A stretch of DNA of 64,000 nucleotides from Laspinema palackyanum D2c (GCF_025370875.1 NZ_JAMXFD010000003.1:143796-207795); one strand, 5' to 3'; shown: positions 26,447 to 36,080, counted from the stretch's first letter. The notes: generated by a model not told the origin, from the sequence alone. Program-made: numbers and translations.

Positions 26447-26836
26447 ATGACCGAAAATCCAGAACCTGGGACAACTTATGAAGGCGGATGTCATTGTGGC
26501 GCGGTGCGATTTCGCGTCACCGTTGATCGCCATGAAGCGATTGACTGTAACTGTTCCATCTGTCAGAAAAAAGGGTTTTTACATTTGATTGTTCCACCGG
26601 ATCGCTTTACCCTGTTACAGGGAGAAGAGAGGTTACAAACATATACTTTTAATACTGGCTCTGCGAAACACTTGTTTTGTCAACACTGTGGGATTCATTC
26701 GTTTTATAGACCGCGATCGCACCCGGACAGCTTTGATGTCAATGTGCGATGTCTGGATGGGGATGTCGCGGGGAAATTTGCCGTAACTCCTTTTGACGGA
26801 CAAAACTGGGAAGACAACATTGAAACGATTCGATAA
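26447..26836 (+). CDS. GFA/CENP-V-fold zinc protein
   Basis: A 129-residue member of the GFA family (glutathione-dependent formaldehyde-activating enzyme-like), a zinc fold whose real substrate is mostly unproven. The zinc pattern is G-G-C-H-C-G-A-V, then C-N-C-S-I-C, then F-C-Q-H-C-G-I. The ATG at 26447 gives the natural start; an upstream ATG at 26384 would add a hydrophobic 21-residue stretch that begins inside a HIP1 site and looks spurious. The neighbouring gloB also deals with glutathione adducts, so a shared aldehyde-detoxifying role is possible but inferred. Confidence 0.85.
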   Translation: MTENPEPGTTYEGGCHCGAVRFRVTVDRHEAIDCNCSICQKKGFLHLIVPPDRFTLLQGEERLQTYTFNTGSAKHLFCQHCGIHSFYRPRSHPDSFDVNVRCLDGDVAGKFAVTPFDGQNWEDNIETIR

Positions 26837-26865
26837 GACCGGCGATCGCCTCAAACTCAGGGGAG

Positions 26866-27720
26866 TTAATCTCCCCCAGGTATCCCGAGTAACTGCCATT
26901 CCCCGTTAATTTTGCCAAATAAAGCGCGAGATTCTAGGGGGGAATAGACATAACGATTATAAACATAGCCCTCGCGATCATCCCCAAGTCGAATCGCCGT
27001 CCAACTATCGATGGGGTCGAAGGTTTCTGGGAGTTGGCGATCGCGGTCCAGTTGCACCACTTCATTGGACAAAGTAGCGATCGCCTCACTATCTAAACTC
27101 GGTTGCGATCGGGCATTGACACTCTCGCCCACCACCACCACGCGCTCAAGTTGCCACGAAACTCCTTCCTCAGAAGGGGGGGGCGGAACTTGTTTGGCGA
27201 AGGCTTGAGCCACATTTGGACAAACCCAAATTTCCGAACCTGCATCAATATTATACGCCGGAGGATTTTCTGCCGGAGCACAGCCGATGGCGATTGCTTT
27301 TTCCAGAATCAACCAAAATCGCCCTTGAGGGTCATCTAAATTCAAAGTCTCCCGAGTTTGGGGAACCGAAAAGCCGAGCGCTAGACCCGTTTCAGGGATA
27401 ACTGACTGGACAAATTCGGCATTGCGATTTTTTACCGCCTCCCGTAATTGGGCGCGAAACTCATAGAAATCGCTACCGGGTTCGGCTTCATCTTCTAAAA
27501 TGAGCCGTCCTTCAGAATTAGGGGGAACAACGGGTCCCGCAGCCCCCAAATTGATCATTCTGGGTTCCCCCGTTCGAGAATGAGCGCGGATTAGGGCTGC
27601 TAAAAGCGCACCCAAAGCTAATCCGACACCGATCGCCATTAAGATCGACCAGCGGAGTTTTTTTAGGGAGTAACGCCCTCTCTTTGTAGCCTTTTTAGCC
27701 ATGCGGTCTGATTCGCTCAT
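26866..27720 (-). CDS. Membrane-anchored protein with bacterial SH3 domain
   Basis: The protein has a basic N-terminus (K-K-A-T-K-R-G-R), one membrane helix of about 23 residues, a helical middle region, and a C-terminal SH3b domain recognisable by V-G-E-S-V-N-A-R-S-Q-P-S and E-G-Y-V-Y-N-R-Y-V. SH3b domains outside the membrane often bind peptidoglycan or peptides. The start is uncertain: ATG codons at 27750, 27720 and 27702 are in frame, and the last begins M-A-K-K. Function is unknown. Confidence 0.75.
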   Translation of the reverse strand: MSESDRMAKKATKRGRYSLKKLRWSILMAIGVGLALGALLAALIRAHSRTGEPRMINLGAAGPVVPPNSEGRLILEDEAEPGSDFYEFRAQLREAVKNRNAEFVQSVIPETGLALGFSVPQTRETLNLDDPQGRFWLILEKAIAIGCAPAENPPAYNIDAGSEIWVCPNVAQAFAKQVPPPPSEEGVSWQLERVVVVGESVNARSQPSLDSEAIATLSNEVVQLDRDRQLPETFDPIDSWTAIRLGDDREGYVYNRYVYSPLESRALFGKINGEWQLLGIPGGD

Positions 27721-28320
27721 GAGCAACCCAGTGACCCCCTGGGGTGCCATGCTCCGGATCAGGAGCCTGGTCACCGGGTAGAGTTAAGCCAGTCTGGGGG
27801 ATTTCCCCGCTATTTTAGCGGAAAATCGCCCTAGCCTCTCTAAACCCGGTGCAATCTTTCGGGTTGCAAGGGGTGCAGGAGGGGTTTAAGATGGCGCAAG
27901 GGTAGCGATCGCATGGGGTCCAAATGGGCGATCGCCCTTCATCTCTAAGGTTTTGTGATGCGCTGCGGGGGATAGGGATGAGAAAATCACTTCCTGCGAT
28001 CGGCACTCAACCCGGGTCAAGGCACAGATGTCAAGATTTGATTCATAAAGTCCCTGAAAAAATAATTTTTTCCTCTTCAGATCGGGTCAGATCATCCCCA
28101 GCGATCGCCACCGAATCGCACCACACCTTCCGCACAACCCAGAACTGAGCCTACGGCGCAAACTGCCTCAAAAACTGAGAAAAGTATTAAAAGAGATTAA
28201 ATATTCGGCGCAGTGCTGACAAAATGGGCTATAGAAAACTAAAGAACACCAACGTTATTATTGTCATCATTGTCCGAAGTTAACTTTCTTAGTCCATTTT
28301 CAAACCATTGTCCGTAGCTT
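27721..28320. other. Divergent 600-base spacer before glgP
   Basis: No coding frame is supported; ORFs over 27815-28148 lie across HIP1 sites and lack ribosome sites. A direct repeat CATTGTCCG(A/T)AG occurs at 28268 and 28306, just before the glgP ATG. Confidence 0.4.
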
Positions 28321-30927
28321 ATGCAACCAATTCGCACGTTTAACGTTTCTCCCTCTCTGCCTCCTAGACTCGAACCCTTACGCACCTTGGCCTACAATCT
28401 CCACTGGGATTGGAATGTAGAGACCAAAGACCTGTTCCGGCGCTTAGACCGGGACCTGTGGGAATCCAGCCGTCACAATCCCGTTTTGATGCTGGGAACC
28501 ATTTCCCAGGAACGCCTGGAAGAAATGGCAGAAGATGAAGGCTTTATCGCCCAGATTGACCGCGCAGCGCGACAACTGGACGACTACCTGAAAGAGCGCA
28601 CCTGGTATCGCAAACACCGGGAGAAAGAGAAACATCAAGAATGTTTCGTGTATTTCTCTGCGGAATTTGGCCTCACGGAATGTCTGCCGATTTACTCCGG
28701 GGGCTTAGGGTTACTCGCCGGGGATCACCTGAAATCGGCCAGCGATCGTGGTTTACCCCTGGTTGGCGTCGGACTTCTCTACCAAGAAGGATATTTTAGT
28801 CAATATCTGAACGCCGATGGATGGCAGCAGGAGCGTTACCCGATCAACGACTTCTACAATATGCCCCTGCACCTGGAACGCGACGCAGATGGCAATGAAT
28901 TACGCATTGAGGTAGACTATCCGGGGCGAAAAGTATATGCGCGGGTCTGGCGTGTCCAAGTAGGGACGGTTCCCTTGTATATGCTCGATACCAACATCGA
29001 ACCGAACAATCCCTACGACCACGATATCACCGACAAACTCTATGGCGGCGATCTCGATATGCGGATTCATCAAGAGATGATGTTGGGAATTGGCGGGGTG
29101 CGGATGCTCAAGGCCCTCGGCTACGAACCTACCGCCTATCACATGAATGAAGGACATTCGGCCTTTTTAGCCCTAGAACGGATTTCTATCTTAATCCGAG
29201 AACAGGGTCTCACATTCAAGGAAGCCAAAGAAGTAGTTGCTGCCAGCAATGTCTTCACGACTCATACCCCTGTTGCTGCTGGGTTTGACCTGTTTCCCCA
29301 TGATAAGGTCATGCATTATTTGGGTCATTATGCTGATGAATTTGGCCTCGGAAGAGAACAATTTCTAGCTTTAGGACGGGACAATACCGGGGATTTGGAG
29401 TCGCCTTTTAGTATGGCAACCCTGGCGATCGAGATGGCGAGTTTTATTAATGGCGTTGCCAAATTACATGGCGAAGTCTCCAAAGTGCTATTTAATAACC
29501 TCTGGCCGAAACTTCCCCCTTCGGAAGTGCCGATTACCTCGATTACCAATGGTGTACACGCCCGCAGTTGCGTGGCAAAATATACCCAAGAACTCTACGA
29601 TCGCTATCTCGGACCCAAATGGTCCACCACCCCCGCCCACTATCCCTTATGGGAACGGGTCGATGCCATCCCCGATGATGAACTCTGGCGCAACCAGGAC
29701 CTCTGCCGTGCGGAACTGGTCGTGTTCGTCCGGGAACGACTCCAAAAATACTTACGCGCTCGTGGTGCTTCCTTCACGGAAATTGATGCAGCGCGGGAAG
29801 TGCTAGACCCCGGAGTTCTCACTATTGGGTTTGCACGGCGCTTTGCTACCTACAAACGGGCTACATTGTTCCTGCGCGACCTCGATCGCATCAAACGGAT
29901 CTTACTGGGGTTAAATAACGACCTGATTCCCGGTGGTAAAACTGCCCTCCGTAAGCCAATGGTTCAGTTTGTCATCGCGGGAAAAGCTCACCCCCACGAC
30001 ATCCCCGGCAAAGAAATGATCCGTCATATCACCCATTTCATTCGTGAACAAGGATGCGAAAAAAATGTGGTGTTTATCCCCGATTACGATATTAACGTAG
30101 CGCGGATGATGGTGTCGGGTTGTGATGTGTGGTTAAATACCCCCCGTCGTCCTCGGGAAGCATCGGGAACCAGTGGGATGAAAGCGTCCATGAATGGATT
30201 ATTGAACCTCAGTATCCTCGATGGATGGTGGGATGAAGCGGACTACGTTCGCACCGGGTGGCCGATCGGACATGGGGAATTCTATGATGACCCGAACTAT
30301 CAAGATGAAGTAGAAGCGAATGCTTTGTATGACTTGCTGGAAAAAGAAGTGATTCCCTTGTTCTACAATCGGGATGAAGAGGGCGTTCCCCGCAAGTGGG
30401 TCTCGAAAATGAAAGATGCCATTCGCTTGAATTGTCCGCTGTTTAATACGGCGCGGATGGTGAGTGAATATGCAACTCGGGCCTATTTCCCGGCCAGCGA
30501 TCGCTACTATGCCATGAGCGCTAATAGCTGTCAACCGGCGAAAGAACTGGCCGAGTGGAAAACTCACCTGCTTGAAAGCTGGTATGACATCAAGATTCTG
30601 GACATTGATATTTCTGAATCTGATGATGTCAAAGTCAACCAAAGCATTAACGTCAAAGCGCTGGTAAACCTAGCAGGATTGACCGAATCTGATGTAGAAG
30701 TTCAACTCTACAAAGGACCAATGGATGCTGATGGAAATATCATCAATGGTGTCTCTGTGGTTATGGATTATCAAGGTACTGATGCCAATCAGCAAAGTAT
30801 CTATACGGCCAATATTGCCTACAGTTCCTCGGGATTACAAGGATTGTCTCTGCGGGTGTTACCGAAACATCCCTATTTAAGCAGTCCTTTCCAACCGGGT
30901 CTGCAAGTGCTTTGGGCTAATGCTTAG
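28321..30927 (+). CDS. glgP: Alpha-glucan (glycogen) phosphorylase
   Basis: GlgP releases glucose 1-phosphate from glycogen ends using phosphate and PLP. It is the 868-residue form with an N-terminal DUF3417 region (about 1-115), found in many bacteria and archaea, rather than the E. coli type. Motifs are Y-F-S-A-E-F-G-L, Y-H-M-N-E-G-H-S-A-F and the PLP site E-A-S-G-T-S-G-M-K with Lys621. The ATG at 28321 fits the family start. A final domain after about residue 740 is beta-rich. It stands alone. Night-time glycogen breakdown is the expected role. Confidence 0.95.
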   Translation: MQPIRTFNVSPSLPPRLEPLRTLAYNLHWDWNVETKDLFRRLDRDLWESSRHNPVLMLGTISQERLEEMAEDEGFIAQIDRAARQLDDYLKERTWYRKHREKEKHQECFVYFSAEFGLTECLPIYSGGLGLLAGDHLKSASDRGLPLVGVGLLYQEGYFSQYLNADGWQQERYPINDFYNMPLHLERDADGNELRIEVDYPGRKVYARVWRVQVGTVPLYMLDTNIEPNNPYDHDITDKLYGGDLDMRIHQEMMLGIGGVRMLKALGYEPTAYHMNEGHSAFLALERISILIREQGLTFKEAKEVVAASNVFTTHTPVAAGFDLFPHDKVMHYLGHYADEFGLGREQFLALGRDNTGDLESPFSMATLAIEMASFINGVAKLHGEVSKVLFNNLWPKLPPSEVPITSITNGVHARSCVAKYTQELYDRYLGPKWSTTPAHYPLWERVDAIPDDELWRNQDLCRAELVVFVRERLQKYLRARGASFTEIDAAREVLDPGVLTIGFARRFATYKRATLFLRDLDRIKRILLGLNNDLIPGGKTALRKPMVQFVIAGKAHPHDIPGKEMIRHITHFIREQGCEKNVVFIPDYDINVARMMVSGCDVWLNTPRRPREASGTSGMKASMNGLLNLSILDGWWDEADYVRTGWPIGHGEFYDDPNYQDEVEANALYDLLEKEVIPLFYNRDEEGVPRKWVSKMKDAIRLNCPLFNTARMVSEYATRAYFPASDRYYAMSANSCQPAKELAEWKTHLLESWYDIKILDIDISESDDVKVNQSINVKALVNLAGLTESDVEVQLYKGPMDADGNIINGVSVVMDYQGTDANQQSIYTANIAYSSSGLQGLSLRVLPKHPYLSSPFQPGLQVLWANA

Positions 30928-30955
30928 AGGTTGAATTGCGTGATGTTTCTCAGTC

Positions 30956-31846
30956 TCAATGGATTGGGGGATTAGAACCACTGATTTCACTAATTTCCCT
31001 GATTGGATGACTGATTTGTAGGGGTGATTTATGGATTGCCCCTACATCAGTTATTTGATTCACGGAAGGGCTATTTGGAATGACGATATAGCCGTTAGTA
31101 TATGCTTCGGCTAAGGGATTGGTACTGACTCCTAATACTAGGTTGCGATCGCACCCCCAATACCACCAATGAGCGCCAATGTAAGCGCAAATTATCGCAT
31201 CGAGTTGGTCTTCAATGGCTTTGAATAATTTAGAGCTTTTATCGGTTAATTTTTTTATAAAAATATCGCCTGAATCACTCAAAATCCAAGCATCTGACTT
31301 TAAACTTAAACTAGGTTCTAAGTTAGGCAGAATTTCGACAATATATTGCCGAAGTTTGATTAACTCTAAGCGGCGATCGGCTAATTTGCCTTTTTTGTAT
31401 TTGAGAATCCGAGATAACCCAAATAAGTTAATCATCGCCGGATGAGGAAACACCTCAATTTGATAGCGATCGCATCGTTGGGGAATCATCATCGGTGCGT
31501 GCATAAACCCCCTCGCCTCTAAACTTTTGCCAAACCCCACAGTATGACTGGCAAATCGACTCTTCAGATTTGCCGGATAACACCCGGCATGATACCGCCC
31601 AAAATAGCGATGAGTCTGCTTATCCGGCAGTCTCATCCCCGTGGCATTCGGAATCAGCGTCGGCGCATCCACTGCAATCAGTCCCGGTTCCGGTTCAGGC
31701 ACTCTTTGATCCACCCAATCGAGGATATCTACTACTGACAATTTGCAGTCTAAATCCGTAAGTTGTAATTGATGATTTTCCCAAACCAAACAACACAAAC
31801 CACTCGCGCCGGAACTCCATCCGAGGTCAATTCCAATAAATTTCAT
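30956..31846 (-). CDS. DUF429 protein (predicted RNase H-like fold)
   Basis: The start F-I-G-I-D-L-G-W-S and the later L-I-A-V-D-A-P-T show the acidic RNase H-fold strands used to define DUF429. A block P-A-N-L-K-S-R-F and the closing A-I-I-C-A-Y-I-G-A-H-W-W are also conserved-looking. The family has been predicted to be a nuclease, but activity is unproven. The length of 296 is normal. It is convergent with glgP. A MITE-like repeat lies upstream. Confidence 0.8.
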   Translation of the reverse strand: MKFIGIDLGWSSGASGLCCLVWENHQLQLTDLDCKLSVVDILDWVDQRVPEPEPGLIAVDAPTLIPNATGMRLPDKQTHRYFGRYHAGCYPANLKSRFASHTVGFGKSLEARGFMHAPMMIPQRCDRYQIEVFPHPAMINLFGLSRILKYKKGKLADRRLELIKLRQYIVEILPNLEPSLSLKSDAWILSDSGDIFIKKLTDKSSKLFKAIEDQLDAIICAYIGAHWWYWGCDRNLVLGVSTNPLAEAYTNGYIVIPNSPSVNQITDVGAIHKSPLQISHPIREISEISGSNPPIH

Positions 31847-31920
31847 CAGTTTTTAATCATTTTTTTGACAGGAATCGGAAATCATTCTGAAAAGTAAAAC
31901 AGTTAAATCAGGTTAATTGC

Positions 31921-32055
31921 CTTATAGCAGTTCCCATTAGTTATGAGGTACATTCTTTGGGAGTGCGAGCATCTTGCTCGCTATTTACAAGAGCGAGCAA
32001 GATGCTCGCACTCCTATAAATTTTTGTACCTCATGAGTCCAGAAACCGCTATAAG
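31921..32055. mobile_element. MITE-like non-autonomous element
   Basis: The ends CTTATAGC-A-GTT and AACCGCTATAAG are inverted repeats of 12 bases with one mismatch. Inside, ATGAGGTACA/TGTACCTCAT pair, and a perfect 22-bp stem (GGAGTGCGAGCATCTTGCTC and its complement) surrounds an 11-base loop. No gene fits in the 135 bases. Related repeats are common in filamentous cyanobacterial genomes. Confidence 0.75.
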
Positions 32056-32208
32056 GGTTTAACACCGCATAAACTGACAGACTGAACCCATCACCAAACG
32101 GATGCTTCCATCGGCATCAGAATTCTCGCCTCCAGAAGTAGCAGTAGCAAAAAGCAGACTAGGCCAATTTTATGATAAACTGTTAACCAGACAATGGAGG
32201 AAAAAATC

Positions 32209-32436
32209 ATGTCCCAAATCGATATTGCTGAAGCGAAAACGAAACTGCAAGAGTTATTGGAAATCGCCCTAAATGGCGAAGAAGTTGTGATCACCAAAGA
32301 CAGTCACCCGGTGGTGAAACTGGTCCCTGTACCCGATAAACCGCGCCGAGGGTTTGGCTGTATGAAAGATTTAATCTGGGTTGCTGATGACTTTGATGAA
32401 CCGCTAACCGAAGAGTTTAAGGAATATATGGAATGA
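32209..32436 (+). CDS. Phd/YefM-type antitoxin
   Basis: This 75-residue protein is the antitoxin of a type II pair. The N-terminal DNA-binding part reads I-D-I-A-E-A-K-T-K-L-Q-E-L-L, then G-E-E-V-V-I-T-K-D-S-H-P-V-V-K-L, the standard Phd/YefM fold; the acidic end F-D-E-P-L-T-E-E-F should cover the toxin. The ATG at 32209 has a GGAGG ribosome site 8 bases upstream (32196-32200). The end overlaps the toxin start by four bases (ATGA), so translation is coupled. It likely represses its own promoter. Confidence 0.9.
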   Translation: MSQIDIAEAKTKLQELLEIALNGEEVVITKDSHPVVKLVPVPDKPRRGFGCMKDLIWVADDFDEPLTEEFKEYME

Positions 32437-32822
32437 GACTGCTGCTGGATACACATACCTTTATTTGGTTTTTCAGGGGCGATTTTAGACTCAGTAAAAC
32501 AGCAAGATCGCTCATTGAGAATATGGATAATGAAGTCCTGCTGAGTACAGCAAGTGCTTGGGAGATGGCAATCAAACAAGGTATCGGCAAGCTTGATTTT
32601 GGTTTACCGTTTAAGGAGATTCTCGTAGAAAAACTCCACGAACATCGAGTAGAAATACTGGATATTACCTTAAACCATATTGAGATTGTTGACAGTCTCC
32701 CCCTGCATCATCGAGATCCGTTTGATCGCCTCATTATTGCTCAGGGAATTGTCGAGAATATCCCAATTATTAGTGCTGATGCTATGTTTGATGCCTATCC
32801 GATTCAGCGAATCTGGTCATGA
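32433..32822 (+). CDS. VapC-type PIN-domain toxin ribonuclease
   Basis: A 129-residue PIN-domain RNase that would cleave RNA, often a tRNA or rRNA site, when the antitoxin is lost. Acidic active-site residues are visible: Asp6 in L-L-L-D-T-H, Glu44 in S-A-W-E-M, Asp95/Asp98 in H-R-D-P-F-D-R-L-I-I-A-Q, and Asp116 in I-S-A-D. All are present, so the toxin looks intact. It overlaps the antitoxin by four bases. The pair is next to a MITE-like element, consistent with gain by transfer. Confidence 0.92.
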   Translation: MRLLLDTHTFIWFFRGDFRLSKTARSLIENMDNEVLLSTASAWEMAIKQGIGKLDFGLPFKEILVEKLHEHRVEILDITLNHIEIVDSLPLHHRDPFDRLIIAQGIVENIPIISADAMFDAYPIQRIWS

Positions 32823-32879
32823 TTCAGCCGGTATTGCTGCTGAACTTAATCCCCCTGGAATCATAGGTGAAGGACAGAC

Positions 32880-33431
32880 TTACCGGGCTAATTTTAATAA
32901 ACTGGCAAGTTGTTCCGGTTGATGAGACCCGATTAAGATTTTTTCACCATTTTTGAGTTCTAATAAAACGCCGCGATCGCCACTGACATTAAAGGCTTTT
33001 CCCTGGGGACCATACCGCACCCCCCATCCTCCATAATCCCGCAACGGATGATAAGTAATCACTTCCGATTTCACCACTGAGTCAAAGGGAATTTGAATTC
33101 GTTTAAATAAAAACGGGTAAAAACTTAGATACAGTCCATCAGTCCTCACTTCTGTTACTAATTTTGCACTATAAAACAAAATAGGGAAAAATATCCCAAA
33201 CACAATCCCAAAGCCAATTAAAATAATATTTAAAATGGTAGTTTCTTCCCAAGATTCTTCTAAAAGAAATGGCATCATTGCCGCACCGAGGGCCGCCAAA
33301 GAGCTGCATACTAGGACGAACCAAATCCAACCCTGCCGAAATTGCTGCACCTCTCGAAACAGGAGCGTTGCATAAATTTCCTCGTCAATGCTTACTTCGT
33401 CTGACATGGATGCCGTTGTTAGTTTTTCCAC
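32880..33431 (-). CDS. DUF6141-like two-helix membrane protein
   Basis: The 183-residue protein has two membrane helices (about 35-56 and 67-90) and a C-terminal cytosolic beta domain with D-Y-G-G-W-G-V-R-Y-G, K-A-F-N-V-S-G-D-R-G-V and E-K-I-L-I-G-S-H-Q-P-E, the pattern I associate with DUF6141. The start is GTG at 33431, supported by an AGGAGG site five bases upstream (33437-33442 on the complement); the ATG at 33407 has none. Function is unknown. Confidence 0.72.
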   Translation of the reverse strand: MEKLTTASMSDEVSIDEEIYATLLFREVQQFRQGWIWFVLVCSSLAALGAAMMPFLLEESWEETTILNIILIGFGIVFGIFFPILFYSAKLVTEVRTDGLYLSFYPFLFKRIQIPFDSVVKSEVITYHPLRDYGGWGVRYGPQGKAFNVSGDRGVLLELKNGEKILIGSHQPEQLASLLKLAR

Positions 33432-33869
33432 AGCTACCTCCTATACTTGTTCGGAAAGAGGTTTCACGAATCAGATTCGCTTTGTTCAGGCCAGGTTTTT
33501 CCTCCCCTCTTAAGCTGAGGACTTTTTTGATTATCCCCATGACCTATTCCCTCTCTCCATAATATGCCCAAAAGAGTAGTCTATTTCGCCCGAAAAAACA
33601 ACGAAAATAGTACGGACTAATCAGGGCATAAATGTTGAGTTTTGTATAGCCGATCGCCCCTTCATGAGGACCCCAGAACCCGACCGCCCCCAATGGACCC
33701 GCACCGGGTGGTCCCTTAAAGCGATTCCCGAGGGGCGATCGCATGACCCCAGACCCAAGATTTGCTAGGATATTTAAGCTTTATGTCAAAAAAAGTCAAC
33801 AATAAGACAGAGCAACACGGATTCAATCCGGTTTTCCTCGTTCTGTCAGTAGCACTATAAGAGCAATCT
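33432..33869. other. Divergent spacer before trpS
   Basis: About 440 bases with promoters for the DUF6141-like gene and trpS. Small ORFs on the minus strand have no family features. A dyad ACGAATC-AGATTCG-type sequence lies near 33466-33480. Nothing else seen. Confidence 0.4.
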
Positions 33870-34880
33870 ATGGGTAAGCAGCGCGTTTTATCTGGAGTCC
33901 AACCCACCGGCAACCTCCATCTCGGTAACTATCTCGGTGCGATCCGCAACTGGGTCGAAATTCAAAGTCAGTATGAGAATTATTTCTGTGTAGTGGACCT
34001 CCATGCCATTACCGCACCCCACAATCCCGCCACTTTAGCCCAAGATACCTACACGATCGCCGCCCTCTATCTCGCCTGTGGCATCGATTTACAGCATTCC
34101 ACCATTTTCATCCAGTCCCACGTCTCGGCCCACGCGGAACTCACCTGGCTGCTTAACTGTATCACTCCCCTCAACTGGCTGGAAGATATGATCCAGTTTA
34201 AGGAAAAAGCGATCCGTCAGGGAGAAAATGTCAACGTGGGGTTGCTGGATTACCCCGTCCTGATGGCAGCAGATATTTTGCTCTACGATGCCGATAAAGT
34301 CCCTGTCGGCGAGGACCAAAAACAGCATTTAGAACTCACCCGCGACATTGCAGCAAGGGTGAATCATCAATTTGGCAAGGAAAAAGCGCCAGTCTTGAAA
34401 TTACCAGAACCCTTGATTCGCAAGGAAGGGGCCCGGGTGATGAGTTTAACCGATGGGACTAAAAAAATGTCCAAGTCTGATCCATCGGAACTGAGTCGGA
34501 TTAATTTGCTCGATCCACCGGATGCGATCGTCAAAAAAATCAAAAAATGCAAAACCGACCCGATGCGGGGACTGGTGTTTGATGACCCAGAACGTCCGGA
34601 ATGCAATAATTTATTGACGCTTTATCAGTTACTTAGCGGCAAAACTAAGGAAGAGGTGGCAGCGGAATGTCAGGAGATGGGTTGGGGTCAATTTAAACCG
34701 TTACTCACGGAAACGACGATTGAGGCGCTCAAACCGATTCAGGACCAATATAAGGAGATTATGAGCGATCGCACTCATCTGGAATCGGTGTTAAGAGAGG
34801 GGAGAGAAAAAGCCTCCGCAATTGCTAATGCCACCCTCAACCGGGTCAAAACTGCCTTTGGATATTCTCTTCCGTTGTAA
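33870..34880 (+). CDS. trpS: Tryptophanyl-tRNA synthetase
   Basis: This class I enzyme charges tRNA-Trp with tryptophan. The Rossmann signature region reads P-T-G-N-L-H-L-G-N-Y-L-G-A near residue 12, and K-M-S-K-S-D-P-S is the second signature loop. D-Q-K-Q-H-L-E-L-T-R-D is also a family hallmark. The length of 336 is usual. The ATG is clear. It is followed by three short palindromic repeats and then metF on the same strand. Confidence 0.97.
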   Translation: MGKQRVLSGVQPTGNLHLGNYLGAIRNWVEIQSQYENYFCVVDLHAITAPHNPATLAQDTYTIAALYLACGIDLQHSTIFIQSHVSAHAELTWLLNCITPLNWLEDMIQFKEKAIRQGENVNVGLLDYPVLMAADILLYDADKVPVGEDQKQHLELTRDIAARVNHQFGKEKAPVLKLPEPLIRKEGARVMSLTDGTKKMSKSDPSELSRINLLDPPDAIVKKIKKCKTDPMRGLVFDDPERPECNNLLTLYQLLSGKTKEEVAAECQEMGWGQFKPLLTETTIEALKPIQDQYKEIMSDRTHLESVLREGREKASAIANATLNRVKTAFGYSLPL

Positions 34881-34915
34881 GGATCAGAGATGCAGTCGGG
34901 ACCCTTAAATTGAAC

Positions 34916-35010
34916 AAAAGAGAACGACTGAAGTCGTTACTACGAACAAAGAGAACGACTGAAGTCGTTATTACGAACAGAAGAGAACGACTGAAGTCGT
35001 TACTACAAAC
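34916..35010. repeat. Three tandem copies of a 30-base palindromic repeat
   Basis: The unit AGAGAACGACTGAAGTCGTT-ACTACGAAC occurs three times at spacing of about 31-32 bases, with single changes between copies. Each carries the dyad AACGACT-GA-AGTCGTT, so each could form a 7-bp hairpin. It fills the trpS-metF gap. Confidence 0.85.
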
Positions 35011-35030
35011 TCCCCCATCTCTCTCTTCCT

Positions 35031-36014
35031 ATGAAACAACCGCAGAACTCTTTATCTCGCTTCCGTCAAGCTGTTAGAGACGGTGAATTTTTGATGACGG
35101 CTGAGGTTATGCCACCGAAAGGGGGTAATGCAGCCCACATGATTACAATGGCAAATGGTTTAAAAAATAGAGTTCATGCGGTGAATGTTACCGATGGATC
35201 TCGGGCTGTTTTGCGGATGTCATCGTTAGCGGCATCAACGATTTTGGTGCAGCAGGGAATTGAGCCGATTTATCAAATTGCTTGTCGCGATCGCAACTCG
35301 ATTGGGTTGCAGGCGGACCTCCTCGGTGCGAATGCGTTGGGAATTCAGAATGTTTTGGCCCTGACGGGGGACCCGGTAAAAGCAGGAGATCATCCCCAGG
35401 CGAAGTCGGTTTTTGATATGGAATCTGTTCGTCTGCTTAAGGCGATCGCCAAACTGAATCAAGGCTTTGATATCAATGATAAACCCCTAACCGATAGTCC
35501 CACAGACTTGTTTGCTGGTGCTGCGGTGGATCCGCAGTCGAAAAGTTGGTCAGGGTTAAAAAGTCGGTTTGAGAAAAAATTAGCAGCAGGTGCCGAGTTT
35601 TTCCAAAGTCAACTCGTCTGCGATTTTGACAAGTTAGACAAGTTTATGAATGAAATCGCCCAAGGGTGCGGTAAACCGATTTTAGTGGGCATTTTCCTCC
35701 TAAAATCTGCAAAAAATGCGGAATTTATTAATCGCTGTGTCCCCGGTGTCGATATTCCCCAACATATTATCGATCGCTTGGCAAAGGCAAAGGACCCTTT
35801 GCGCGAAGGGGTGGCGATCGCCGCTGAACAGGTCCAAGCTGCCCGGTCCCTCTGTCAAGGGGTGCATCTGATGGCGGTGAAACGGGAAGATTTAATTCCG
35901 GAAATCCTTGATTTAGCTGGCATTCCTCCTATCTCCTCAGAACCCATGTCAATGGATTCCCAAACTCTGGGCGATCGCCCTCCGCTTATCCGGATCTCCA
36001 CCCCCACAACCTGA
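35031..36014 (+). CDS. metF: Methylenetetrahydrofolate reductase-family protein
   Basis: The protein is a TIM-barrel FAD enzyme of the MetF family, expected to reduce methylene-THF to methyl-THF for methionine synthesis. Motifs are T-A-E-V-M-P-P-K-G with the early conserved Glu, A-L-T-G-D-P-V near residue 117, and F-F-Q-S-Q-L-V-C-D-F. It is of the cyanobacterial subtype with a longer insertion near residues 150-180. Some relatives act as stand-alone subunits whose donor is not NADH, so the electron donor is open. A terminator follows the gene. Confidence 0.88.
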   Translation: MKQPQNSLSRFRQAVRDGEFLMTAEVMPPKGGNAAHMITMANGLKNRVHAVNVTDGSRAVLRMSSLAASTILVQQGIEPIYQIACRDRNSIGLQADLLGANALGIQNVLALTGDPVKAGDHPQAKSVFDMESVRLLKAIAKLNQGFDINDKPLTDSPTDLFAGAAVDPQSKSWSGLKSRFEKKLAAGAEFFQSQLVCDFDKLDKFMNEIAQGCGKPILVGIFLLKSAKNAEFINRCVPGVDIPQHIIDRLAKAKDPLREGVAIAAEQVQAARSLCQGVHLMAVKREDLIPEILDLAGIPPISSEPMSMDSQTLGDRPPLIRISTPTT

Positions 36015-36047
36015 ACACCTCAACTATAGATGCACCCTGATACAGAC

Positions 36048-36080
36048 GCCTCTGGGCATACCCTGCCCGAGGCTTTTTAT
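36048..36080 (+). terminator. Rho-independent terminator of metF
   Basis: Stem GCCTC-t-GGGCA/TGCCCGAGGC with a short loop, followed by TTTTTATTTT, 33 bases after the metF stop. Confidence 0.85.

Noticed and set aside
27815..28148. Overlapping ORFs on both strands upstream of glgP
   Set aside because: They lie over HIP1 sites, lack ribosome sites and have low-complexity translations; treated as chance frames in noncoding sequence.
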